Positions 15,985 through 23,977 of a DNA stretch of 41,909 nucleotides are shown here, piece after piece. The stretch's first letter is position 1, and each line of letters begins with the position of its first letter. The translations under genes and the position numbers were made by a program. The notes beneath the pieces are model-generated. The model was given only the letters and a program-made list of their open reading frames with translations, was not told where the DNA came from and did no database searches. Origin of the DNA: an uncultured bacterium (GTDB lineage: Bacteria > Verrucomicrobiota > Kiritimatiellia > RFP12 > UBA1067); the NCBI GenBank assembly GCA_902802945.1, contig CADCOC010000014.1, positions 1 through 41,909 of the forward strand. The letters are read 5' to 3'.

Positions 15985-18900
15985 TCATTTCTTTCCGTTA
16001 CAAAGAAGGTCTGTCCAGTCATAGTCGAGAAGCGCGCCGTTGACGACGTTCGCAAACGGGATGAACGTCCCCTTCCGCACGGAGTCCGCCCAGCTCGGCG
16101 GCGTGTGGCAGCAATAGATGCTTGCGAAGAGGTCGCGCCGTGCGGCGTATGCGTGCGCCGCCGCAATCGCGGCGTTGCCGTGTGCGACGATTTCCGTCTT
16201 GAGCCCCAGACGGCGCATCTGCGCGTCGGCAAGCGCAATCATCTCTTCCGCGCGAACGCCGACCATCGACTTGCCAAGCATGTAGAGCATCATCGCAGGC
16301 ACTTCGTCCGGCGTGTCGGTGCCCTGCCAGGTCCTCCGGTACATCGCGCCCGTCTCGCCAACACCCGCGAGGTCGGCGACGGTGATCGCCTTACCCTCGG
16401 CGAGCGTCTGCGTCACGCGCATCCTGTGGATTCCCCTGTCCGCGCGGTCGTCAACCACCAGCACCGCGCCCTTCAGCGCACCCTTCGGTAGGAACGTCAC
16501 GGCAGGGACCTTCTGTCCGTCGCCGAAGGAATAGACCTCGCGCAGGATCGTAAAGCCGTCCGGGAGACGCTGCGGCGCGGCGACCTCCTTGACGGACACG
16601 CCGATCTGTTCAAGCGGACGAATCCCAGCCCGACGACACACTGCCTTTGTTCGGCAGGGCGCGATCACCGAGCGCGCCGAATCCCCCTGGTAGGGCGCGC
16701 TCGCCGAGCGCGCCGCCTCCGCCGCCACAAGGTCGTCTTTCAGGTACTCGAAGATGCTCTTGAAGCCCGGCAGCTTGTCGACGCGCCCGTCCGGCGTGAC
16801 GTTGCTCGCCTTGCCTTCAAGTCCATGATCCACCTTCGCGAGGTTGAAGCCCTCGTCCAGCTTCCGCACGGCCGCGACGTCGATTTCGGGAACCGTCTCG
16901 TCGCCGGCGAGCCAACGGCGCATCCACTGGATCGCCGACGCGCGAAGCGACTCCTTCCAGCCGTGCCGTCCCGCGACGTCCGTCATGCCGTAGCGCCGCG
17001 CGTCGAGTCCGCAATTGCGCACGACGTCCTGCACGACCGCGTACGTCTCGCGCGAACCCCCAATCGGGAAATAGTCACCCTGGCAGCAGTGCATCCTCAC
17101 GGCGCTCGCGCCCATCAGCACGTAGCCCGCGTGGTTGAGTCCGAACGACAGCTGCCCGAAGACATTCTGCTCGGCATCTCCGATCTGCGAGATGTCCTTG
17201 CCCGACGTGCTCGGAACGACTGTGCGCAGCGAGCTGATGTAGCAGGACGGACACGCCGCGATGACGCGCGGATCAAGTGCCACCAGAAGCGCCGTCATCG
17301 TTCCGCCGCCAGAATTGCCCATGCACCCCACGCCGTCCTTCATCACGTCGTCACGGGAGAGCAGATAGTCGATCGCCCGCATTCCGTCGCGGATGCGCTG
17401 GCGCGCCATGCTCTGTCCGAGCAACGCGGCGAGCGCCCCGTAGCGGTTGTGCTGTGAGCAGGCGTCGTGTCCGTTGCCCACAGAACGCTCCCCCTGTGCG
17501 AACGGGTCGTAGGTGAGGACCGCAAACCCGGCGAGCGCGCCCATCGCGGCTCCGCGCTGGTAGGCGTCGGCACCCTTGCCGTTGGCTGAATGTCCGCAGG
17601 GGATGAGTATTCCGCGATACGGCGGCTTGAACTTCGCCTCGTCGGGCAGGAACACAAGCCCCGTCACATAGACGCCGGGACGGCTCTCGAAGATGACCTT
17701 CTCGACGCGGTAGCCGTCGCGAACCACGCGATCCACCACCTTTGCGTTGAGCGGTGTGCGCTCGAAGTCGACGCCCCCCACGGCCTCGGCCATCTTTGTA
17801 CGCAGTTCCTGACGGCGGGCGTCGTACTCCGCGCGGCTTTTCAGCGTACGCCAGGCGTCGTCGGCCGCCTTGTCCGCCGCCGAGAACTCGGCAAGCACCG
17901 CGTTGTACGCGAGGAACTTGTCGGCCTCCGGCAGCAGACGCTTCCTGAGCGCGTCGGTCATTTCGCTCCGCGAACAGTCCTCCATGTAGAACGCGGGCCG
18001 TGCGTCGGGCGTGGCCGTCTCGACCTTCACATTCTCGAAGCGGACGTCGTCCGCATGGCGCACGTAGAACCCATAGGCGGGAAGCGCCATCTGGTTGAAC
18101 ATGAACGCCTCGGGGTACGAGCTGTCCTTCTCCGGCACAACGGCCGACGCCTCCTTCGGCGTGCCGCCGCCGGGCGCGACAAGCGAGATGTTGCGCAGGG
18201 TGATGTTGCGCGGACGGCGCGCGGGCATTCCGTCGCGCGCCGGCACGCCCGTGATGGACGACGCGATGCGTCCGTCGCACGTGCCGGCCACGTTCTCGAT
18301 CAGGATATTGCGCAGGTATGTGTTGCCCTTGCCCTTCGGGCCGTGGCGGTTGCTGTGGCGGATGAAGATGGGCGTCATGTACCCTTCCATCGTGATGTTG
18401 CGGATCGTCACGTTCTCCATGCGCCCGCCATCCACGACCTCCAGCGCGAGACCGGCGATGCCGCAATAGCGGTTCGTCACGCCCGGCATCCCCCTCTTTT
18501 GCCAATCCCAACGCCAGGCACCGGGGGAACGGCGCAGTTCGCAGTTCTCAATGGTGATGTCGCGGAACGCATTGTAGCTGCCCGTACCGAACTTGATCGC
18601 GTTGCAGATCGACCCCATGCGGCAGTTGCGCACCACGACGTTCGTGACGGGGAAAGACTTGTCGCTTTCGGCCTTGAAACAGAACGAGTCGTCGTCCGCG
18701 TAGAAGTCGCAGTCCTCCACCGTCACGTTGCACGACTCGATGTCCAGCCCGTCGTTCATCTTGTTGCAGTAGTTGAAGCAGCTCGTGCCCTTCACCTTCA
18801 CGCCGTCGCAGTTCCTGAGGTGGCACGCCCACGAGCCGGGGTTGGTGTAGTGGAAGCCCTCCAGGCGCACGTTGCGGCAGCGCGAGAAGCGCATCAGGAG

Positions 18901-19281
18901 CGGCAACGTCTTCGGCTGGTCCTCGCCGCGCAGCTTGGCCGTCTCCCGGAACCCGCCGCCGCGTCCGTTGATCGTGCCCTTCCCGACGATGGCGACGTTC
19001 GTCGCGTGGTCGGCGTAGATGAACACGGGGCACTCGCCTCGCGTCGCGTAGTCGGCGATGTTGGTGCTCGCGAGGATCGTCGCGCCATTTGCGAGCTCCA
19101 GCGTGACGTTGCTTTTCAGCTCGAACGGCTTCGTCTCGTGTTCGCCCGGTTCAACGCGCACCACGCCGCCGCCTTTTGCCGCCGCCGCGTCGATCTGTGG
19201 CTGCAGGTCAAGCATCGCACCAGACGCAAAGGATGCACAGATTACATACGCAAGCACCATGAACTCTTTTGTCATAAACAT
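15985..19281 (-). CDS. GH28-like pectinase fused to alpha/beta-hydrolase (esterase) domains
   Basis: This is a 1098-residue secreted fusion. ATG 19281 follows AAGGAGC, 6 nt after the preceding gene. A signal peptide (LAYVICASFASG) leads into a right-handed beta-helix of GH28 type (about residues 25-460) with GGGVVRVEPGEH, IVGKGTINGRGG, NDGLDIES and YADDDSFCFK. The canonical GHG block is replaced by KFGTGS, so pectinase activity is not assured. Residues 480-850 are an alpha/beta hydrolase: ILIPCGHSANGKG, nucleophile block GCMGNSGGGTMT and a late His in AGRHGW. Residues 880-1098 look like a second, degenerate hydrolase (AHGNAAIAA where GxSxG is expected). A pair of GGTAGGGCGCG palindromes is translated as the linker at about residues 856-876. 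I infer hydrolysis plus deacylation of decorated pectin. Confidence 0.75.
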   Translation of the reverse strand: MFMTKEFMVLAYVICASFASGAMLDLQPQIDAAAAKGGGVVRVEPGEHETKPFELKSNVTLELANGATILASTNIADYATRGECPVFIYADHATNVAIVGKGTINGRGGGFRETAKLRGEDQPKTLPLLMRFSRCRNVRLEGFHYTNPGSWACHLRNCDGVKVKGTSCFNYCNKMNDGLDIESCNVTVEDCDFYADDDSFCFKAESDKSFPVTNVVVRNCRMGSICNAIKFGTGSYNAFRDITIENCELRRSPGAWRWDWQKRGMPGVTNRYCGIAGLALEVVDGGRMENVTIRNITMEGYMTPIFIRHSNRHGPKGKGNTYLRNILIENVAGTCDGRIASSITGVPARDGMPARRPRNITLRNISLVAPGGGTPKEASAVVPEKDSSYPEAFMFNQMALPAYGFYVRHADDVRFENVKVETATPDARPAFYMEDCSRSEMTDALRKRLLPEADKFLAYNAVLAEFSAADKAADDAWRTLKSRAEYDARRQELRTKMAEAVGGVDFERTPLNAKVVDRVVRDGYRVEKVIFESRPGVYVTGLVFLPDEAKFKPPYRGILIPCGHSANGKGADAYQRGAAMGALAGFAVLTYDPFAQGERSVGNGHDACSQHNRYGALAALLGQSMARQRIRDGMRAIDYLLSRDDVMKDGVGCMGNSGGGTMTALLVALDPRVIAACPSCYISSLRTVVPSTSGKDISQIGDAEQNVFGQLSFGLNHAGYVLMGASAVRMHCCQGDYFPIGGSRETYAVVQDVVRNCGLDARRYGMTDVAGRHGWKESLRASAIQWMRRWLAGDETVPEIDVAAVRKLDEGFNLAKVDHGLEGKASNVTPDGRVDKLPGFKSIFEYLKDDLVAAEAARSASAPYQGDSARSVIAPCRTKAVCRRAGIRPLEQIGVSVKEVAAPQRLPDGFTILREVYSFGDGQKVPAVTFLPKGALKGAVLVVDDRADRGIHRMRVTQTLAEGKAITVADLAGVGETGAMYRRTWQGTDTPDEVPAMMLYMLGKSMVGVRAEEMIALADAQMRRLGLKTEIVAHGNAAIAAAHAYAARRDLFASIYCCHTPPSWADSVRKGTFIPFANVVNGALLDYDWTDLLCNGKK
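16653..16714. repeat. Two tandem GGTAGGGCGCG palindromes inside the coding frame
   Basis: The 26-nt element occurs at 16653-16678 (GGCAGGGCGCGATC...) and at 16689-16714 (GGTAGGGCGCGCTC...), both ending CGAGCGCGCC, with 10 nt between them. The frame of the GH28-esterase fusion stays open through both and yields AARSASAPYQGDSARSVIAP. It is the same family as 1136-1161. Confidence 0.85.
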
Positions 19282-19287
19282 TGCTCC

Positions 19288-20535
19288 TTATTTTGTCGAA
19301 AAATCGTACGCGCCAAGGATGCGGCGGGATTCGTCCGCCGCAGAGACCATCATCAAACGGTACGTTTTTCCGTCGGACGCCACGTCGATCACGGCATGGG
19401 CACCGGTGAACGATTCAGGCGCGACGTCCTTCAGCCACGGCTCGGCGGCGTCCTGATGTCGGCGCTTCGCCGGAAAGAGCCCCGGCGCGTAAAGACACGG
19501 CCACGTCGCCTTCGCGAGGCGGCGCATCGTGGGACGGTTCATGTGCTCCTGATGCCACACGCCCGTCACGATTACGCGCGCGCGAAGTGCCTTCACGAGG
19601 GCGTCCGTCATGCTGTGGTATCCGTGATGGTTGGCGTTGGCGACGTCCACCTCAGGACATTCCGGCGCGAGGAGATCCTCGATGTCCGCGAACGCGCCCG
19701 CAGGCGTCTTCACGTGCCATGAGAAGTCGCCGCCGTTGTAGTAGCGGAAGTTACCAAGCGAAAACACCATCGCCGTCGAGAGCGCGTTTTCCGTGAACCG
19801 GCTCCGGGGGACGCCGATGGCCGTGCCGATGTCGAGAATTGAACCGTCGCGCTTAAGCACGCATCCCCGTGCGCAAAGCGGCGCGAAGCCAAAGCCCTTC
19901 CATCCGCCGTGCTGGAGCCTGATCTGGTCCGATCCCTTCTCCAGACGGAAGCGCTCGATCTTCGTCCCGCGCTTCTGGGCCTCGGCATAGACTTCGCGCA
20001 AGTGGGCGACGATTCCCGCCGAGAAGCCGTCCGTCGTGGACGATGGATCCTCCATCTGCGGCCAGGAGCGGTCGATCATCGTGCCGAAGTCCAAGACCTC
20101 CATCGCCTGCCCGATTCCGCTCAATGCGTAGTTGCCGCGCTTCGACCGCCCCGCGCTGTACTTGCCGTTACCGGCGTGGTCGCTGTGGTAGTGGGTAAGA
20201 AGGAAGTAGTCGACTTTCTTTCCGTTCGGGTTGTCGGCAAGGACCCAGCGCGCTGTCCACTCGCCCGGACGCCGCTTCGCGTCCGGCAGATGCGGCACGC
20301 CGGTCGCGCCGATGTCGCCACAGTCGATGAGCGCGGTCGTTCCGTCCGGGAACGTCAGGAACGTCGCCTCCGATCCGCCCGTGTAGAGCGTCGCAATGCG
20401 GAACACGCCATTCTTCCACGCGGGAAGCGTCTGCCCCGCGAGCGGATGCTTCGCCATTTCCGCCCAGGCCTTCCAGGGCAGCGCACCGATTCCAAGCGCG
20501 GCAAGTCCGCCACCAATAAAATCACGTCTCTTCAT
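19288..20535 (-). CDS. Tat-exported MBL-fold hydrolase
   Basis: This is a 415-residue metallo-beta-lactamase-fold protein. ATG 20535 (GAGGT upstream) begins the twin-arginine signal MKRRDFIGGGLAALGIGALP. The zinc-site motif THYHSDHAG is intact, with later ligand-type residues in IDCGDIG, ANHHGYHSM and VIVTGVWHQEHM. Family members include hydrolases of phosphodiesters, lactones and esters, so the substrate is open. It sits between a YfcE-type gene (17 nt upstream) and the GH28-esterase gene (6 nt downstream) in the pectin operon, which suggests a role on a released sugar or ester. Confidence 0.78.
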   Translation of the reverse strand: MKRRDFIGGGLAALGIGALPWKAWAEMAKHPLAGQTLPAWKNGVFRIATLYTGGSEATFLTFPDGTTALIDCGDIGATGVPHLPDAKRRPGEWTARWVLADNPNGKKVDYFLLTHYHSDHAGNGKYSAGRSKRGNYALSGIGQAMEVLDFGTMIDRSWPQMEDPSSTTDGFSAGIVAHLREVYAEAQKRGTKIERFRLEKGSDQIRLQHGGWKGFGFAPLCARGCVLKRDGSILDIGTAIGVPRSRFTENALSTAMVFSLGNFRYYNGGDFSWHVKTPAGAFADIEDLLAPECPEVDVANANHHGYHSMTDALVKALRARVIVTGVWHQEHMNRPTMRRLAKATWPCLYAPGLFPAKRRHQDAAEPWLKDVAPESFTGAHAVIDVASDGKTYRLMMVSAADESRRILGAYDFSTK

Positions 20536-20552
20536 TTGACCTCGCTTATGGC

Positions 20553-21068
20553 TTAAAACCGGATGTGGCTCAGGCGTTCGCCGTCGAAGTAGCCGAAGGA
20601 ACGCTCCGAACCGCCCTTGGGCAGCGACACCGAACCGGGATTGAATATCGTCAGGCCGCATGTTAGGCGCTTCAGCTCGGGGACGTGCGTGTGACCGTGC
20701 GCGAGGACCGTGCCCATGCCGACTGGCGGCAGACGGTTTTCGTTCCAGAGATGTCCGTGCGTGAGGAAGAACGTCTCCGTCCCCGCGTCGAGAACGGCGT
20801 AGTCGCCCATCATGGGGAACTCGAACATGAGCTGGTCGACTTCCGCGTCGCAGTTGCCGCGAACGGCGACGATTTTCTCCTTCAGACCGTTCAGCGTCTT
20901 CGCGACTTCCTCCGGGTCGTAGAAGTTCGGCACGCCGTTGCGCGGACCGTGGTAGAGGAGGTCGCCCAGCAATACGAGCCTGTCGTAGCCAAGCGTGTCC
21001 GCCGCCGAAAGCGCGGCCTTCAGCGTCGACGGCACGCCGTGTACGTCACTCATGAAAACGATTTTCAT
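20553..21068 (-). CDS. yfcE: YfcE-type manganese phosphodiesterase
   Basis: This 171-residue cytoplasmic metallophosphoesterase is close in length to E. coli YfcE (about 184). All metal-binding blocks are present: VFMSDVHG, LLGDLLYHGP, VRGNCDAEVD, FLTHGHLW and LAHGHTHVP. The fixed YfcE blocks NPGSVSLPKGG and SFGYFDGE follow. In other bacteria this family hydrolyses phosphodiesters in vitro and is not tied to pectin, so its place within the operon (33 nt after GH28) is notable. There is no signal peptide. Confidence 0.85.
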   Translation of the reverse strand: MKIVFMSDVHGVPSTLKAALSAADTLGYDRLVLLGDLLYHGPRNGVPNFYDPEEVAKTLNGLKEKIVAVRGNCDAEVDQLMFEFPMMGDYAVLDAGTETFFLTHGHLWNENRLPPVGMGTVLAHGHTHVPELKRLTCGLTIFNPGSVSLPKGGSERSFGYFDGERLSHIRF

Positions 21069-21101
21069 CTCATGTCTCCTTGTCTGCCTGTTTGAGAAAA
21101 A

Positions 21102-22508
21102 TCACCACGACGGGGCCTTGCCGGGAATCGAGGGGATCGGCTTGCCGTCCATCGTCACGTTCTTCGCGTTGACGACCACGATCTCCTCCTGCGTAGTCTC
21201 GCCGCACGTCACGTTCTTGAGCGTCACGCCGTCCACGGGATCACGCGCGTCGCCATGGACCATCAGGAGATGCCGCGCCCGCTGTGCTCGGATGTTCTCC
21301 GCGCAGATGTTGCGGATGCGCGTCACGCGCACCTCCCACGTCGGCAAGTTGCGCCACTCGTACAGGACGTCCGTCTCGATCCCAACCACGCTTGTCGGAA
21401 CGGACTTCCCGCGCATCTCCACGGTGCAGTCCTTCATGTAGATGTTCTCCACGAATCCACCGCGACGCTCGTTCGTCTTCACGAAGAAAATGTTGTTCAC
21501 GTTCCCCACCATCTGGCAGTCGTGCATCAGCACGTTGCGGATTCCGCCCGAGACGTCGCTGCCCGCGCCCATGAGGACGTGTCCGTTTCTCACCGTGCAG
21601 TGGCGCACGACGACGTTCTCCGTGCTGCGCCCGAGCCGCCAGGCGTCGTGGTTGCGCGCGGCCTTGAGGATGATCGCGTCGTCTCCCTGGTCGAAGATGC
21701 AGTTCTCCACGATCACGTTCTTCGTCATGTCGATGTCGATTCCGTCGGTGTTGTGTCCGTGCGAGTAGATGTCGACCCTGCGCACGACGACGTTCTCGGA
21801 GTGGAACAGGTGGATGTTCCAGAACGGCGACCCGCGAATGAGGAAGTCCTCCAGCAGGATGTTCGCCGAGCGGTTGATCTGTATGAGGTGCGGGCGGGCG
21901 TGGGATCCGGGGAAGCGGGTGATGTCGCGTTTCTCGAGCGGGATGCCCATCGAACACCAGTCGTAGAGCGTGGCGATGAACGCCTTGTGCATGGGCGTGT
22001 TGCGGTTGTCCCACTTCTTGCGCCACAGATCCGTCTCCGGCGCGATCCGTCCCTTGCCGACAATGGCAATGTTCGTACAACAGTAGGCGAAGATGAGCGG
22101 GGAGTAGCTCATCGCCTCAACGCCCTCCCAGTTGGTGTGAACGGCGGGGAGGTAGTCCGCCGGGTCATCGGTGAACACGATGCGCGAGCCTTCACGCAGG
22201 TCGAGCGCGACGTTGCTCTTCAGGTGGATCGCGCCCGTGCGCCAGTCGCCCTCCGGCACCACCACGCGTCCGCCGCCCGCCGCGGAACACGCCGCGATCG
22301 CCTTTGCGAAGGCCGCCGTGTTCTTGACTGCCCCCGTCACAGCCCCGTAGTCCGTGATCGGGAACTCGCGCGCCGGCACACGCCACACGGGAACGTCCGG
22401 CATCTTGAACGGCGCCTCCGGCGCGGATACGAAATCATACGCCGCCCCCGCTGCGACGAACGTACCAATGAGGCATCCACCCATCAACAAAATCTTCTTC
22501 ATCGACAT
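21102..22508 (-). CDS. Secreted GH28 polygalacturonase
   Basis: This 468-residue enzyme from ATG 22508 (AAAGGAAC upstream) cleaves galacturonan. The signal peptide is MSMKKILLMGGCLIGTFVAA. The beta-helix carries GH28 blocks in order: YGAVTGAVKNTAAFAKAI, HNTDGIDIDM (NTD), DQGDDAIILKA (GDD) and NGHVLMGAGSDVSGG at the position of the usual 'GHG-S-G' segment. KTNERRGG stands where RIK is usual. The Asp residues that act as acid/base are thus present. Its position 46 nt after the oligogalacturonate lyase gene in the same operon supports a pectin role, with an exo-type or rhamnogalacturonan specificity also possible. Confidence 0.85.
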   Translation of the reverse strand: MSMKKILLMGGCLIGTFVAAGAAYDFVSAPEAPFKMPDVPVWRVPAREFPITDYGAVTGAVKNTAAFAKAIAACSAAGGGRVVVPEGDWRTGAIHLKSNVALDLREGSRIVFTDDPADYLPAVHTNWEGVEAMSYSPLIFAYCCTNIAIVGKGRIAPETDLWRKKWDNRNTPMHKAFIATLYDWCSMGIPLEKRDITRFPGSHARPHLIQINRSANILLEDFLIRGSPFWNIHLFHSENVVVRRVDIYSHGHNTDGIDIDMTKNVIVENCIFDQGDDAIILKAARNHDAWRLGRSTENVVVRHCTVRNGHVLMGAGSDVSGGIRNVLMHDCQMVGNVNNIFFVKTNERRGGFVENIYMKDCTVEMRGKSVPTSVVGIETDVLYEWRNLPTWEVRVTRIRNICAENIRAQRARHLLMVHGDARDPVDGVTLKNVTCGETTQEEIVVVNAKNVTMDGKPIPSIPGKAPSW

Positions 22509-22554
22509 TGTTCCTTTCTCTCGTCGTATTTCAGCGTAAAACCGGCAAACACAT

Positions 22555-23829
22555 TTAATGACATGCCGTTGCTTCAACGCAATAGACCTTCACGTAGCGT
22601 CCGCTTCTGCTGTTGAAGAAGATACGTCTCCCGTCGTGGGAGTAGATGGGATGCGGGTGCGCGTCCTGTCCGAGCCAGTCGCTCGAATGTTTGCAGAGCG
22701 GAATCCACGTGAGGATTCCCCTGTCCCAGTCGGGAACCACCTTGCTGATGTACTCGCCGTCCTTCTTGTGTGGATCGGGCCCGTTGTCCGTGCTGTTCTC
22801 GCGCACGACTTTCACGTCCTCCGGGAACTTGAAGTAGCCGTCGCACACGAGGTTCATGTCGTGGTCCATCGTGAAGTGTCCGTAGGCGTTGTAGTCGTCA
22901 GGCAGGGCGATTTCCCAGTACCGTCCGCTATCCAGCTCGTACCGCCCCACCATCGCGGGACCGTTCTCGTATCCGCCGTGATAGATGACGATCCTGCCGT
23001 CGTCGCTCCACATCTCATGGCACACCCAGTCGCCGCGCTTCCGGGCGAAGCCGCGCGGATTGCCAAGGGTGTCGGCGCCCTCGGTACGCACCTGCCGGAT
23101 CGCGTCCTGCCGGTGGTCGTAAATCCAGATTCTGCGGATACCGCAGTCGGAGCACGGCCACTCGTGGTTGTACATGATGATTTCGGGATCGACCGGATTG
23201 AACTGCACGTGCGTGATCCAGCAGAGCGGAACTTTCTTCTCGTACACAAGCGCGCCGCTCGCCGTGTCAAAGACGCAGAGGTAGGAACTCAGTTTTTCCT
23301 GCTGTACCCTGCCGTCGATGTTGTAGATCGGACGCCTGTCGAGTCCGCTTCCCTCCGTCTCGGGGTCGTAGTCGAGCGCACGGGCGTCCGTCATCGGCAC
23401 GCACAGGAGGCGTCCGTCGGACGAGACGTGCGTGAACGCCGTCACGCGGTCCGCCGGCACGTCGGCCAGTTTCGCGACAACGCCGTCCTCGCCCACGCGG
23501 CAGATGGCGTTGTCCTGGATGAAGTAGGCGATGCGCCGTTCTGCGTCGAGGCAGACGCTCGCCTTGCTCAACCCGATTCCCGGACGGCAGTCGAAATAGA
23601 CGTAGCTCTTCATCGTGCCGTTGCTGTTCTGCGTGAGCGTCTTTTCCGTCCCCTTCTCAAGGTCGCGCATGACGATGTTCGGCGAACCACCCTTGTCGGA
23701 GATCATGAAGAGCAGCTTGTCGTCCCGGCTCAACGACGAGCCCGTGAAATACAGCAGCTGCGTGTTCCAGCCGTTTTCCTCGCCGACGCAGCCGCCAACC
23801 AGCGTCTTCTCTTTCAATTTCATCTTCAT
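22555..23829 (-). CDS. ogl: Oligogalacturonate lyase (PL22)
   Basis: This is a 424-residue cytoplasmic seven-bladed propeller of polysaccharide lyase family 22, which splits unsaturated di- and oligogalacturonates to the 4-deoxy keto sugar. Characteristic blocks are LYFTGSSLSRDDKLLFMISD, the metal-site segment HVQFNPVDPEIIMYNHEWPC, MWSDDGRIVIYHGG and the late DAHPHPIYSHDGRRIFFNS. The start is either ATG 23829 or 23823 (MKMKLKEK). AGAGG sits 4 or 10 nt upstream, so 23823 has the better spacing. There is no signal peptide, as expected for this enzyme. It is the first gene of the pectin operon, behind a strong promoter at 23858-23886. Confidence 0.88.
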   Translation of the reverse strand: MKMKLKEKTLVGGCVGEENGWNTQLLYFTGSSLSRDDKLLFMISDKGGSPNIVMRDLEKGTEKTLTQNSNGTMKSYVYFDCRPGIGLSKASVCLDAERRIAYFIQDNAICRVGEDGVVAKLADVPADRVTAFTHVSSDGRLLCVPMTDARALDYDPETEGSGLDRRPIYNIDGRVQQEKLSSYLCVFDTASGALVYEKKVPLCWITHVQFNPVDPEIIMYNHEWPCSDCGIRRIWIYDHRQDAIRQVRTEGADTLGNPRGFARKRGDWVCHEMWSDDGRIVIYHGGYENGPAMVGRYELDSGRYWEIALPDDYNAYGHFTMDHDMNLVCDGYFKFPEDVKVVRENSTDNGPDPHKKDGEYISKVVPDWDRGILTWIPLCKHSSDWLGQDAHPHPIYSHDGRRIFFNSRSGRYVKVYCVEATACH

Positions 23830-23857
23830 GTACCTCTTGTATTTCCTTCGGGGCGAC

Positions 23858-23886
23858 ATTCTACTAAATCCCACCCTCCCCGTCAA
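23858..23886 (-). promoter_or_regulatory. Promoter of the pectin operon
   Basis: On the minus strand TTGACG (23881-23886) and TAGAAT (23858-23863) are exactly 17 nt apart, about 30 nt before the PL22 start. No operator palindrome is obvious around it. Confidence 0.72.
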
Positions 23887-23901
23887 TCCGAACAGAGAAA
23901 G

Positions 23902-23922
23902 GGGCCGCGACAAGCGCGGCCC
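23902..23922 (-). terminator. Stem-loop between the racemase-like gene and the pectin operon
   Basis: On the minus strand GGGCCGCG and CGCGGCCC pair perfectly over 8 bp around CTTGT and are followed by CTTTCTCTG. It lies 55 nt after the racemase-like gene's stop. The uridine run is weak, so it may be a terminator or a repeat hairpin. Confidence 0.5.
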
Positions 23923-23930
23923 TCACGAGT

Positions 23931-23959
23931 GACGGCTCGGCGGGACACCTCGCCCTACC
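23931..23959 (-). repeat. GGTAGGGCGAGG-type dispersed element
   Basis: On the minus strand this starts GGTAGGGCGAGGTGTCCCGC and ends CGAGCCGTC. It shares the GGTAGGGCG head with the 26-nt palindrome family but has a different body. It sits between the racemase-like gene's stop (23978) and the stem-loop. Confidence 0.6.
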
Positions 23960-23977
23960 ACGCAATTAACCTAGAGA

